DNA of 64,000 nt from Tetrapyrgos nigripes (taxonomy: Eukaryota > Basidiomycota > Agaricomycetes > Agaricales > Campanellaceae): assembly GCA_013368315.1 (NCBI GenBank), contig JAACJM010000004.1, positions 868,001-932,000 of the forward strand, written 5' to 3'. Position numbers and translations under genes: made by a program. Shown here one piece after another: positions 24,753 through 36,837 of this stretch. Each line of letters starts with the position of its first letter. Within the stretch, counting starts at the first letter, position 1. The notes below the pieces were generated by a model, which saw only the letters and a program-made list of their open reading frames with translations, made no database searches and was not told where the DNA came from.

Positions 24753-25322
24753 GAATTTTCCATTGCCAGGGATGATATCCATTCTTAGCCCGTCTTTTCC
24801 TTACCTTGGATCTGCCCGGTGTAGCCGCGTACTTATCGTTGCCGCACCATTCCCATATGAATAAAACATGTTCCAAGGATGCATCATCTATTAGCATCTT
24901 CGCTCCATTGTGACCCATGACTTCCACCGAGCTCGATTCACTTTGCACACCGGATGAGTTGATAACCTGCCACCGTGCGATGCACTGAGTGCTCGTGTGT
25001 GTCAACGCCTTGTCATTCATGATGCATGCGGTCAAGGGCATTCCGCATGGAGACTCTACGCCGGGATCCTCAGCTTTGGGAAGTGTTACCGCTGAAGAAC
25101 TGGATATATAAACTCGGGACGCGTGGATTTCTTCTTTCACTCGTTGGGAGACGCGTTTTTCTCTATCAAAACTGCTTCTATCATTTATTTCTGAGGTACA
25201 CTACGCGTGCAGACGTCTGAGGCGGGATAGTACCTATCTAGGGTTAGGGTTATATTCTTCGAAAAAAATTTGTCAGTACTTGAGTCACGAAGCCTGGATC
25301 TGTTTCTCTTATCACCACCATC
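24753..25322. other. Spacer between IMG2 and PDX1
   Basis: This is the 3' flank of IMG2 plus the PDX1 promoter. A minus-strand frame of about 130 codons is open here without any recognisable motif and I do not call it a gene. A double telomere-type repeat lies at 25239-25252. Confidence 0.5.
25239..25252 (+). repeat. Short interstitial telomere-type repeat in the PDX1 promoter
   Basis: The sequence tagggttagggtta contains two TTAGGG periods, the telomere repeat of most filamentous fungi. It lies 70-84 bases upstream of the PDX1 start codon. Sites of this type can bind Myb-type telomere-repeat factors that also regulate promoters; that role here is inference. Confidence 0.6.
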
Positions 25323-26991
25323 ATGACCAGTCCAGCTTCGACGCCAATACCGCAAGGTGTAGGATCTGCTGCAACACCCTCGGTTGCTCCGACGCGATCT
25401 GTACAACGTGACGGGACTCCTAGTAGCAGTTTAGGAACTTTCGGCGTTTGTGGCTATGGTTCTTTTGTCCATACCAATTACTGACATGAGGTATTAGGTC
25501 AAATCGGGTCTTGCTCAGATGCTTAAAGTGAATGCGTTCCGCTCACTAGTATCAGATATTGACTGTTCCATGTTCTAGGGTGGAGTTATCATGGATGTTG
25601 TCAACGCGGAACAAGTAGGTGGACGCCTCGTTGGACCTTTCATTCAATACATGCAAACGCGTTTTGTTTCTGCAAGGCTCGCATCGCCGAAGAAGCCGGT
25701 GCTTGTGCAGTCATGGCACTGGAAAGGGTTCCTGCTGACATCCGAGCTCAAGGTGGTGTTGCGAGGATGGTGTGACACTTTTTGTGCTGTGTTTATGGAG
25801 TGCTAATTTGCAGGCATAGAGTGACCCAGCGATGATCAAGGAAATAGTGGAAGCCGTAACAATTCCCGTTATGGCCAAGGTCCGGATTGGCCATTTTGTA
25901 GAAGCGCAAGTGAGTCATACCTTTCTTGCGTTATGGATGATCATAAGGTCTCAAGATGATCCCGCGTACTGAAGATTCTCCAAGCTATTGGAGTCGATTA
26001 CATTGATGAATCTGAAGTTTTGACACCCGCGGATGAAGAACATCATATCAATAAGCACAACTTTAAAGTTCCCTTTGTCTGCGGAGCCCGTAATCTCGGT
26101 GAAGCACTTCGTCGTATCTCAGAGGGCGCTGCTTTCATCCGTACCAAGGGCGAAGCTGGCACCGGAAATGTCGTTGAAGCGTGAGTCTCTATTTCAGATC
26201 TTGATTCCGATCAAATAAAAATATTTTCCTTGCAGTGTCCGACATGAGCGTGCCGTACAGAGTGAAATCCGAAAGGCGAGTGCAATGAGCGAGGACGAAC
26301 TCTATGCGTTTGCCAAGGAGATCCAAGCCCCACTGCACTTGTTAAAGGAGACCGCTAGACTGAAACGGCTACCTGTAGTCAATTTCGCTGCGGGTGGACT
26401 CGCTACGCCTGGTAAGATATTAGCAATGAATCAGGGACAGGCCTGAAACTTTGCTCTTCAATCAGCCGATGCCGCCATGATGATGCAGCTGGGTTGTGAT
26501 GGAGGTAGGTGTCCTGAGCGTCGGTCATAGAACTGGACCTGATTTCCTTTCATGGCACAAGTCTTTGTTGGTTCAGGTATCTTCAAGGTATCAGACTCCT
26601 CTTTTCCTTCCTCGATGTATCCATCCTGACGGAAACACAGTCTGGAGATGCTGCTAAACGCGCTCGCGCCATCGTACAAGCGGTACGCTAGCTCTCACCT
26701 GTCTATCACGTATCATATGCTGATAGAGATTGTATCCATAGGTCACCCATTATACTAATCCCAAGATCCTAGCAGAGGTCTCCCTCCATTTGGTTTCTTG
26801 AATTGTTACCGCTTACTGACTGGCGATCCTCTTTATAACACAGGTTTCGGAGAATTTGGGAGAGGCAATGGTCGGTTTAACGATGTAAGTCAATCATGAC
26901 CGTCAGTTACAGTTACATTGCACTGTCTCATTCCTCACTACCTAGCGATGATCAATTAAAAGGTGGTCACCTTGCGAGTCGTGGTTGGTAA
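25323..26991 (+). CDS. PDX1: Pyridoxal 5'-phosphate synthase subunit PDX1/SNZ
   Basis: Thirteen exons (25323-25445, 25498-25527, 25579-25614, 25677-25769, 25820-25909, 25975-26180, 26236-26411, 26466-26504, 26562-26587, 26641-26682, 26742-26777, 26844-26884, 26946-26991) join in phase to 327 residues. The TIM-barrel synthase is complete: [48 protein letters not shown] (first catalytic Lys), [20 protein letters not shown], then [14 protein letters not shown] (second key Lys), and [11 protein letters not shown]. It ends ASRGW like bacterial PdxS. The enzyme makes PLP from ribose 5-phosphate, glyceraldehyde 3-phosphate and ammonia supplied by the glutaminase PDX2/SNO. No PDX2 is in the window. 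Many introns fall at phase 0, and exons are as short as 26-30 nt. Confidence 0.96.
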
Positions 26992-28490
26992 GGTCCTTGA
27001 TCAGCCACGGCTTTGCCACTTGTTTCGAAGGGAGGAAAGAAGCGAATAAAATGTGTATAGTCAGATATAAATGTATATATTTAGACTGGTAGCATCGTAT
27101 ATAGCAGCTGCATAGACAGGTATGTCAACGTGGGCGGCATTGGTGGAGACGAAACATGACGTCACTACCCTGTTGAACTTCTCTTCCTCCACAATGACAA
27201 ACTGGATGTCCTCGAAATCTGACAACCAACCAGCGGAGAATCAGGAAGAAGTGTTGAAATCCTTCATAGCAGTGCGTCGTTAATGGTTTTTCTTTCTTCC
27301 AGCCTCATGTATTACCCGTAGCGCGACCCAACTTCCAAGTACACCTTTGACAGCGAAAGGAACTCTCCTCAGTCGGAAGTCTGTCGAGAGAACCCAAATA
27401 GTCGTGAATGCATCACTGTAAGCCTTATCTGCATTGACACTGTAAGGAACGCGTCTAGTTTGCTTACAATCTCTTGTTTTCCGGCTTCTATCCATGATCC
27501 ATCCATACGATACCTTTCCGTCACGGTCGCATTATGATTCTGTTCCTGGTTCCTGTCCACCAAATACTTCGTGATCTTAGTTGCAAATGGATTCGAAAAG
27601 ACTTTTCGAAGCCATGCAGGTAGGCCATTCCCTTCTTTTCGTGTCTATGGCTCTCTCTCTGACGTGTTTCTGAAACCCAGAATTTAGGATTCTTCTGTGT
27701 GTTGCCTATTGACCCGGGCAAGACACACATGGAATGCAAGCCTCAAGCTCTGCCACGGACATCGTCATAACCGCCCGCCGCAGTTTTCTACTGTATCTAA
27801 ATCATCCATAATATATCGATATGTAAAGTCGAATTCCGGAAGACACTGCACCGTCGGCCGTCGGCGTAGGTAGCCCGCACTATTTTTCTATAGTACTCTC
27901 GTCTTTGACAATCGGTCTGCGAAGCATCGAATTCCGGTGGAAGATGCGAAACAGTCTCATTAGACCCCATGGTCCATCACAGGCACTCAGTGACTCACCG
28001 TAACCCGCTCCCACTCAATCGTTCTGGGGTCTCGGTCAGACTCTTTGTCGAGGTTCGTCAGTAGCATCACGCTGCACACTTTGAGTGGAGTGACATAGGC
28101 AGGCAGGCAGGCAAGGAAAGTCGGTAATAGATACTTTCACCCTTATTGACAACCCTGCTCTTACTCCCATCTCCGGTTCTGCTTTCCTGAACAATTGCGG
28201 AATTGTTATTCACTTTGCGTCCGTACATGATTGAACCAAGCAGGTACCTGTTTGGGGTTCGGAAATCCTTCTCATGTTCTGCGCAGGGTCTCATGCGAGA
28301 AGCAGCCTCGAAAATCATCAACACATGCATCGGTACGCCTCTTTCCCATCCAAGAATAATTTGGTGGAATCTCGGTGTACCGTGTGTCACGCTGAGTGCA
28401 TTCCAAAGACCCCGACGCCATCACATAGAAATTGTGGAGGTAGAAAGTGTATTTGCGTGTAAATGAAAGGTGGTAGATAGTGACCACCGG
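26992..28490. other. Spacer of about 1.5 kb, possibly with an unresolved small gene
   Basis: Around 27195-27770 several open segments with nearby splice-like sites occur on the plus strand (for instance a start MTNWMSSKSDNQPAENQEE near 27197, and later frames). I could not assemble one consistent reading frame. A short aggc microsatellite lies near 28097-28114. The rest, next to the RS-protein stop, looks like untranslated sequence. Confidence 0.35.
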
Positions 28491-30331
28491 CTAAGATTCG
28501 GTACTTCCTTCCCTCGAGAAATCGCCCTCAAAATCAATACCCAGCATGCCAGCGCGAGCCAATTCCAACTGAGTAGCAGTCGACTTGCGACGGGCCATGG
28601 CAGCTCGGAGATCGAAAGTAGACATTTCGAATTCGTGAAGAGCACGTCGGGTAGTTTTGTGGATGTTTCCAAACTCCAAGGTAAGGTTGAAGGCATGCTT
28701 CTGCTGCAATGCAATCTGTGACGCAAACACAAAAGTTAGCCTCACAGTCTACTTTTGAAACAAGAAAGACAAAAACGCCGTACCTGCTTCCGAAGAGCAT
28801 CCAGCTCTTGGACTTTGGTTTCGGTTTCGGGGGAAAGCTTCAGGAGGGACTTATAGTCCGGAATAATAGGCTCAGGTATATTGGCAAAAGGATCATTTGT
28901 GACTGCAGCTCCATCAGGTGCAGGGGCGGGTGTCGGTAGGTTTGGAGTTGCCGTTTGGACTGGTGAGGCTTGTGACATACCGGACGCAGCTATTGGATGA
29001 TTTCGAGGTGCGCGAGGCGGATCATAGGGAAACCCTCGGAACGGTGCACCACGGCCTCTTTGCCAATGATGCCGAGGTTGAGTGGGAGGGTGTCCACCAC
29101 GAGTGTCATGCCATCTAGGTTGTCGTGGAGGTGAAGAATTACCTCGTGGTTTTGTTGGGAGTGGAACAGGCATAGATATCGACGGTGGGGGTTCTGGTTC
29201 TGATTTCATGACGATGTCACCTTCAGCATCAGGCATTGATTTGTCTTCTTTGCCGTCTTGCTGTGGTGGATGGTATGAGGGTGTTTGAGAGCCGCGAGAA
29301 AGAGGCGGGTCAAATGGTGCATCCATAGCAGGTTCATGTTCGTGTTTTATAGCTACATCCTCATGCCTTTGAGAGTCAATCACTTCTTTGTTTTCAACAG
29401 ATGGCAAAGCGGGAGTTTGGCTCCTTTGGTCTGTGTGCGCCTTTGTCATAATTTCCGGCTCTGGATTTGGAGATACAGGCGAAAGGCCTTCGTGTCTGGC
29501 TGATATTTCAGAACCACGATCGGATCGTCTGGGTGAAGAATAAGAACGGTCGTGACGTCCTCGGTCAGAGAACGGACTTCGTCCATCTCTTGAGCGTGAA
29601 GACGCGCGGTAAGGTGAACGCCTTGAAGGTGAAGGATGTCGTAGGGGAGAACGCGCGGATACTGGGCTGCTAATTGAGTGAGTACCAAGTTTTAGGCTTC
29701 TACGAGGAGGCGACCGTGACCGACGGGAGGAAGGTGAGCGACGAGGACTCGGAGTACGTCTGCGAGCTTGCATTCGAGGAGGAGAGGGAGGAGGAGGTCT
29801 TCGTAGAGGTGATCTTGACCTTGAACGAGGTCTGTAGAACGAGTCTGAACACGCGACAAAAATTGAATAAATGAGATATTGTAAAACAGTGAGGGCACGC
29901 ACGACGTGGAGGAGAACGAGGAGGCGAGTCTCTGCGAGGAGAATAGCGGTCATAGCGACTGTCATGATAACGTTCGCGAGATCTGTTCCTCTCTCTAGAC
30001 CTATCTCTGTCATAGACGTAGCGCGGTGGAGGACCCCTTCTGTCATAACGATCTCTATCTCTGTCCCTGTCATAGTTCCGGTCATATGGTAGACGCCTAT
30101 CATCCCAATGAGGAGGCGGTCTATCTAGAGACCTATCCCAAGACATCCGTCGGTCGTAGTCTCTGTCCCTGTCGTAGCTTCTGTCCCTTGAGTCATAGTC
30201 TCTGCGATACACGTCGTCTCTTCTGTCATAGCGCGGGTCATAAGATGCCCTTAGAGGTAGGGTCTGTCATCTCTTCTTGACGGGCGTGGAGGAGGAGGCA
30301 AATCCGCTGGGCGAGGAGGAAGGTCTGCCAT
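28491..30331 (-). CDS. RS-domain (Arg/Ser-rich) protein, probable splicing-associated factor
   Basis: The model has four exons (30331-30282, 30249-29903, 29844-28784, 28715-28491) and 560 residues. It starts MADLPPRPADLPPPP and runs into dense Arg-Asp-Tyr repeats (RDYDRR, DRDRDRYDRRGPP). A classical RS region follows (RPRSRSRSPLRRPPPPSPP, RRTPSPRRSPSSRRSRSPP). Then come a Ser/Pro/Glu-rich middle and a C-terminal helical part with PIIPDYKSLLKLSPETE and RALHEFEMSTFDLRAAMAR. RS and RD repeats mark proteins of nuclear speckles and the spliceosome. I do not recognise the C-terminal domain. The first intron is only 32 nt; phase agrees on both sides, but a one-base indel is the alternative. It is head-to-head with the cyclin gene, 52 bp apart. 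Confidence 0.8.
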
Positions 30332-30383
30332 TTGAAGGCACGAGAAAAAGGCACGTTGTTCGTTGTTTACCTCAGACTCTCTC

Positions 30384-31423
30384 ATGTCCACCACCTTTTA
30401 TCCCCTCGCGTCTCTTTCTCAGATTGAATCAACTCCTTCAAGAGAGGATGGCATACCCGCAGATTTGGAAGAAGACCTCCGAGCATATGGTTGCAAGCTC
30501 ATACAGGAGGCCGGGATTTTACTGAAACAGTAAGCCCGTTACTTTCGAGTACCGAAGCAAGCTGATTTCCCTGGAGAATAGGAAGCAGGTCGCAGTAGCA
30601 ACTGCTCAGATATTATTTCAACGATTCTGGTATGTCACGTCTATGAAGCAGTTTGGTATCGGAGTACGCGTTTTTCTCGTGCATCGCTTGACATGCAGCT
30701 CACAAACATTAGGACATGGGAATGGGTGCTCTCTTCCTGGCTTCGAAACTAGAAGAATGTCCTCTCCGGATGCGTGACCTGATCAACGTCTATGATCTGC
30801 TGCTACAGCACTCTGAACATGAACACACTATGGGTCCAAAATCGAACACTGAATTCAAATACGCCCCCATGTCCTATTTTGGGTCGACTTTCTACGAACT
30901 CAAGGATACGCTCGTGGTTGCCGAAATGCAACTCCTGAAACGACTTGGATTCAATGTACTCGTCGTGCTGCCTTATGGGACTCTCATCAACTATCTACGA
31001 GTCCTTGGTCTTACAAGTCGCGAAGATGTCACTGCCCGAGCTTGGGGTTACCTAAATGACGCGTTAGTCGTTCATTCTTGTTTGTGTGCTCTAAACTTAT
31101 GCCATCTGCGACACAGAATGCAAACCCCCGTGTACGCACTATACCAAGTCCCAACCATCGTCTGCGCTTCAATCTATCTAACCACACGTCATATGCGTCT
31201 GTCCTTACCCTCTGAACCACCATACTGCTGGTGGGAGCTCTTTGATGCAGAATGGGAGGATTTGTGGAGTGTTTGCGGATATATAATGCGATTATATCGG
31301 GATCGTAGCGACGAGGAGAGGTCTATAGTTGTAAAAATGGTGAACAAGAAAGAAGTCAGGAAGTGGCTGGAAGATCATTCTCAGGGCAATGAAGGTAGTA
31401 GTAATGGGACCGCAGCGGAATGA
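30384..31423 (+). CDS. Cyclin L-like cyclin
   Basis: Four exons (30384-30529, 30582-30663, 30713-31062, 31117-31423) give 294 residues. The cyclin box includes QVAVATAQILFQRFW, then the diagnostic GALFLASKLEECPLRMRDLI followed by NVYDLLLQ, and later VVAEMQLLKRLGFNVLVVLP. The second fold has VYALYQVPTIVCASIYLTTR. This pattern is that of cyclin L/K-type transcription and splicing cyclins, with cyclin L closest in the RMRDLINVYDLL segment; these partner CDK11-type kinases and affect pre-mRNA splicing. Animal cyclin L carries its own RS tail. This protein lacks one, but its divergent neighbour 52 bp away is an RS-domain protein. The C-terminus is short and ends soon after KKEVRKWLEDHS. Confidence 0.87.
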
Positions 31424-31599
31424 TGAAGTCATCAATATCATCTCAGATCGGCTGGAGGAACGTCTGGTTTATGAGTCGCTGGCTGTTACTGGCCCTCCAA
31501 GATCTATTCCGGACCTCTGTAATATAATAATACGGTACAATACATTCAAGCCATAAACTACCTTAAAACTACATAAACAAAATCCGAAGGCGGCAGAAA

Positions 31600-33590
31600 T
31601 CACTCGCGTTCAGCAGCTATGTCCAGTTGTTGACGTTTGCGGGCGCCACCCCTGTAAAGAAGAAATCAGCTGTGAGGCAGCCTGATCTATAGAACAGCAA
31701 TGTACTCACCCGTCTGCATCAAGACCTCTCTTCTTCCCGGTACTTGCTTCCGACAAGAATTGGCTGACACCAAACACGTCAGAAGTGTCCTTCTCGAACT
31801 GTACAGGACCCTCTCGGACTTCCTGGTCTCTGGCACCTTCAAACCCGACCTTTGGTGCACCGAGACTGAAGCGGTCATTATCCAAAGCCTTGCCAATACC
31901 GTCATCAGTTCCCCCACCGAACGACTCATCGTTGCCTTCGGCGATATTACCACGAGCTTTGTAGATCGCAGCAGCAGCAGTAGATCCATGGAATAAAGGC
32001 CGATCATAAAGGTTGTACGACTCATCGTCTGCAAAGTTATTGGACAAAGACTCTTGGTTGAACAACCTCGAATCCAACATCGACTCTTTTGACAAAGTCG
32101 GTTTTGCCAAACCCAGCGCAACCTTTTCGGAAATATCCCGGTTTTGTTGGCGAGCCAGTTGTTTTGCTCGTTGTTCTGCTCCCATGTTGCTCATCCTCAT
32201 CTCGCGCTCTCGTTCTCTCCTCTTCTCGGCCCTCATGTCGTCACGGATCTTCTTGGCGTCTTCGTCCTCGGCACTATCCTCTGATTCGGAACCGCTGCCA
32301 CTCTCCGAGTCACTGCCGTAGGCAGCCAATGAAGACTTCATAGTGGCTTGACTCTGAGCGCTGGGTTTAGATACAATACCACTGCGCTCTTTGCGAGCAC
32401 GTTCGGCAAGGAGACGCAAGTTTTCTTCTTTCGATTCCTTCTCCTTCTGTGCGAGCTTTTGCTGCATAAGGGCACGCTGCCGTACTTCCTCTCGGGCATG
32501 GCGGTCAGCAACGAAGAGAGCTTCCGAAAACTTGGCAAAGTTGTCGTTGATGTGAACCTGAAGATGAGAAAAAAGTAAGCGAGGTTGTCAAGTGCGACAG
32601 GACTGAGCAACTCACATCTTGGAGACCTCGTCCATCAGCAGCCAGACGCTTGTCCAACGGAATTGTGAAACCCTTGTTGTTCTTCCAGTTAGATATACAA
32701 GGAGGAATCATCCATTCCTTTTGTTCTTGAGCGGTGGCCTTCCTGGGAGGACTACGAAGTACCGGTGGCGGGGGACTAGGAGGACCACGGGGGATTTTCT
32801 TGTGCTTGAACCTAGGAGGCTCTAAAGGATCCTCAACCACCTCCGACATTTTAATAATCCTCTGCTGTAACCCATCCCCATTCTGCTGCCCCGGCGTATA
32901 CCGAATGAAAGACGTCTTGCCCTGACTATCAGGCACATTTTTAGGTTGGGCTGCTTTGATCTTGCCGTTGACGAGCTTTTCAAGGGCAGCGCGTGTCTTG
33001 TCTGCTGTAGCCTGGACTTCTTCTTCTGAAGGTCTTTCCATAGTGCGTGACTCCTCGTCCAAATCCTTCCGGTGTGCCAAGGGTACGAGGTCCTTGAATT
33101 GGGATTGGACAATCTTGTCTGGTCGCTGGCCTTGGTGAGCTATGGCATCGTAGCGAACGTTGCCTTCGCTGTCCACTTGAAGGGCAAGAGTGTTACCGGA
33201 AGAAGCCTAATAGATAATGAGAGTAGGAACCGAAGACAGCAGAGAAGACACACCTTCTTCCGACCCATCTCAAGAGGATATTGAGCTACATGACATTCTG
33301 GATAGGCACCTCCATCACCTGCATTGCAAGTTAGAAAGATAGATGCTTTCAAAAGTGATGACAACGCACCAAAATCCTCCTGCTCGGTTGGTTTCCATCC
33401 TTGACGCTGTCGGTAAGGTGGGACTATGAATCGAGCAATGACTTGTTGGGTGGAAGTGGACTTTGCGACCACAATTGTCTCTTCCTGTTCGTCTTCAGCC
33501 GAGGAATGTATGGGTTTTGGGAGGACACTAGGGACAGGTCAGAAGGAATACAAGCTGAAAGAAAGAAACTTACGCTGCCAAAGCCGACAT
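31600..33590 (-). CDS. PRP45: Pre-mRNA-processing protein Prp45 (SNW/SKIP)
   Basis: Six exons (33590-33574, 33527-33370, 33318-33254, 33206-32616, 32557-31710, 31651-31600) join in phase to 576 residues. The SNW domain is complete: GDGGAYPECHVAQYPLEMG, TSFIRYTPGQQNG, IKMSEVVEDPLEPPRFKHKK, WMIPPCISNWKNNKGFTIPL (with the name-giving SNWKN), LDKRLAADGRGLQDVHINDN and AREEVRQRALMQQKLAQKE. The C-terminal part is charged and ends with the basic KKRGLDADGG and ARKRQQL. Prp45/SKIP is a spliceosome component associated with the Prp19 complex, and in animals also a transcription cofactor. The first coding exon is 17 nt. It is divergent from SRP101, 121 bp between start codons. Confidence 0.95.
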
Positions 33591-33711
33591 TGTAATGGTT
33601 AGAGAAGTAGAGAGGTCTGAAGCCAACCCTAGTCTAAGGTTCACACGAGAACCCCACTTCCGACTACACCGCCGAATATTTTCTGTAATAAAACTCTTCC
33701 TTCTCTACAAC

Positions 33712-36382
33712 ATGTTGGACCACTGCAGTATCTCTCATAAAGGTCGCTCTTTTGCATCCTGTCCTGGTCTTTGTTTACCTGAAATGCAGGCGGTATCGTC
33801 CTATGGTCTCGGTCTTTCACTCCAGAGGCTTCCAACATCGCGTCATCTTCGGCTTCTCCAGTCAACTCCCTAATTAGAGAAGCCCTGATCGAGGGACGTA
33901 CAACCGACCAAAGGTACGAAAAGGATGGTTATGCCGTCAAGTGGACTTTTGTCAACGACCTCGAACTCATATTTGTGGTATGTCCTCATTATCTTATAAA
34001 CTGACGATATTGACGCTATACTTACTAGGTTGCATATCAACGAATACTCCAACTCACTTATGTTGACGAGCTACTCGCAGCGCTCAAGACGCTATTCATC
34101 AAGCTCTTCGAGCCTATTCTGACAACTTTTGTCGCCTCTCTACACGCTGTAAATAGCGGCAAAGCTGTCGCTGCGGACGCCATCTCAAATTGGAACTTTT
34201 CTCAAGCATTTCAAGATTGGGACAAAATTTTTGACAAGGTTCTCAAAGGGCTTGAGGAGAAAGCGGCCAAGGTATTTCATCACATGTAAAATGCTCAACA
34301 CGTTCTTACATCCGTGTAGGAACGCAAGTCGCGGCTTGGAGCTCCTATGCGTTCAGAACCCCCAGTTAACATCACACCTCCTTCAGACGACCAAAGTCTA
34401 GGTAGACCGACTCTTTAACATTTTATTTTCGTCAACTCACCTGTTCAAGCTCCAACGCAGTCTCCCGATACACCACAAGATGAGCAACAGATTGCTCGGA
34501 ATGTTCAGGCCCTCAAGGATCGTCTTCGAGGTCGTGGCGGGCGTCGAGGTGGGAGGAGTGGTGGTCGGTTCTCAGATGCAGGAAGTGGCCGGGACAGTGT
34601 TCCTACCTCCGAGTGCGTTTACCTCATGCCTACAAGTCTCGACACTAACTTGTAAAACCAACTCAAGCTCTGAGACTCCGACCAAGAAACGCAGCAAGAC
34701 AAAAGCACAACGTAAATGGGGCGATGAAGCACCTACTGAGACCGACATGGCCTCTCTCGACTTTAGTTTGGACAAGATTGATTCAAACACAAACTTGAGC
34801 TCACAAGACCCTCAGGCCTTGGTCGATCAGGCTTCTTTGGGTACTCGTACTCGTGATGGCCTCTATGAAGTCAAAGATTGGGAATTCACGAATTCCGAGA
34901 TGGACGAGACTGACAATGTCATAACAAAAGCTTTACGATCAAAGGAGGCCCAGACATCGTCCAAGGGATCACTTGGTGCCCTTGGTTCCCTGTTTGCTAG
35001 ACTTACTGGTTCCAAGGTTCTTACGGAACAAGATTTGAAGCCAGTCTTAGACGGAATGAAGCAGCACTTGATGAAGAAAAACGTTGCGAAGGAGATTGCA
35101 GACAAAGTCTGCGAGGGTGTGGGTGAAAGTCTCGTTGGCAAGAAGGTTGGCGGGTTCCAAAGTATGAGTTATCTTCTTACATGGTACAGTTGTACTAATA
35201 CACCCTTCTAGCCACCAACGCCGCCGTGCGCCTCGCACTATCTACATCGCTCACCAGGATTCTTACTCCCAAAACCTCTACCGACCTTCTCCTCTCTATC
35301 CGAACCAAACTCTCTTCCCCGTTGCCTTCGACTCAGCAACGTATGCCATATAGTATCGCCTTCGTAGGAGTCAACGGTGTCGGGAAGAGCACCAATCTCT
35401 CCAAAGTGTGCTTCTGGTTAATTCAAAATGGTTTGAGAGTATTAATTGCAGCTTGTGACACTTTCCGGTAAACGACCTGCTGTCTGTTCTATGGCAATCA
35501 AATCCTGAATCTTCTACAGGAGTGGCGCAGTCGAACAACTTCGTGTTCATGTCCGCAACCTCAGTATGCTAGGCGTGAATGGGGCCGGCGACAGTAAAGG
35601 CCGGGTGGAACTTTTTGAGCGTGGCTATGGAAAAGATGCTGCTGCCATTGCAAAGGAAGCTATATCTTTTGGTAGGTTGGTCTTTAAGGTACACGAGGAC
35701 GAATATTCACGCTAGGTCTTAGCCAAGGACAATGATTTTGATGTCGTTCTCATTGACACCGCTGGTCGAATGCAAGATAACGAGGTGGGTGGTTCTCATT
35801 CTCAGAAGTATCTTCGGGCTGATACTGATGGATCTTGCCTATTTAGCCTCTGATGCGTGCATTAGCCAAGGTAATCACTACACCACCATCTTTTGGAAAC
35901 TTGGATCCTGATCTGTCTTCCAGCTCGTAGCTGTAAATAACCCCGACAAGATCATTTTCGTTGGCGAAGCCCTAGTCGGAAACGAAGCTGTCGACCAATT
36001 GACCAAATTTGACCGGGCCCTTCGGGACTTTTCTTCTGGTTCTGGGTCTGGGAAAGAAAGAGGTATCGATGGGATGCTGGTAACGAAGTGGGATACGGTG
36101 GACGACAAGGTTTGTTTTTACTGATGTCCCCTTTTTCTCCCGTTGTACTAATCATCCATAATCCATTCACCTTTTTTTTTCGCAGGTGGGAGCCGCCTTG
36201 TCGATGACCTATGTCACTGGTCAGCCTATCATTTTTGTTGGATGTGGTCAGGTATGTCCTTTTTCGTTCTCCTCCTTTTTCGGATCTTTCTGATACAATC
36301 ATCACTTTAACTTTGATAGACCTACACCGACTTGCGTCAACTGCGGGTCGGCAACGTCGTCCAGGCTATTCTGAGTGATTGA
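33712..36382 (+). CDS. SRP101: Signal recognition particle receptor subunit alpha
   Basis: Thirteen exons (33712-33742, 33790-33977, 34029-34271, 34320-34401, 34450-34612, 34668-35161, 35212-35467, 35520-35671, 35723-35784, 35847-35870, 35924-36109, 36186-36251, 36320-36382) give 669 residues. The N-terminal SRX domain (MLDHCSISHKGGIVLW, then EKDGYAVKWTFVNDLELIFV) binds the beta subunit at the ER membrane. A basic linker (RLRGRGGRRGGRSGGRF, TPTKKRSKTKAQRKWG) follows. The C-terminal NG GTPase has GVNGVGKSTNLSKV (G1), AACDTFRSGAVEQL (G2/I-box), DTAGRMQDNEPLMRALAKL (G3), TKWD (G4) and PIIFVGCGQTYTDLRQLRVG (G5). The first coding exon is 31 nt and exon 10 is 24 nt. G4 is TKWD where TKFD is usual, a conservative change. 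Confidence 0.96.
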
Positions 36383-36837
36383 AGTTTAGGTTCATGTCAT
36401 TGGGAATATGGGACTTCGAGAAGATCCTTTGGTTAATCTTATAGGAAGCTTGGTAAAATACTACTCTAAGGGACTACTCTGTTGACCTGGGGGTCCACTA
36501 CGTACCGTGTTCTTGTTGTTTAATTTAATATATGTTATTCTATTCTTTGCGGACACGATATTATTAACCCTCCTTTCTCTGCGCTCTGTTCTTTGGTGTC
36601 TGTCCTCTGCTCAAGAGCCGTGGCAGTACCTCTTAACTCCCGCGCAAAGATTAAACAGATTAAATAGAAGCGACATGCCGCCTGCATACAGCGACAAGGG
36701 TATGTATGTCTATGTATTCAACTTGAACCGGATACTGCGACTCCAAGCAATCTGTGTCCTACAAGAGCTCTCTGACTTGTCAAAGCTATACATGGTACAT
36801 ATTCAAGAAGTCCGTGTCCGGAAAATCGATAAAACAC
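36383..36837. other. Convergent 3' flanks
   Basis: This is sequence between the SRP101 stop and the stop of the membrane-protein gene on the opposite strand. I see no gene; it presumably holds both 3' untranslated regions. Confidence 0.6.

Noticed and set aside
24691..25140. Minus-strand open frame of about 149 codons overlapping the end of IMG2
   Set aside because: Part of it is the complement of the IMG2 coding exon. The rest has no recognisable motif, and no splice continuation improves it.
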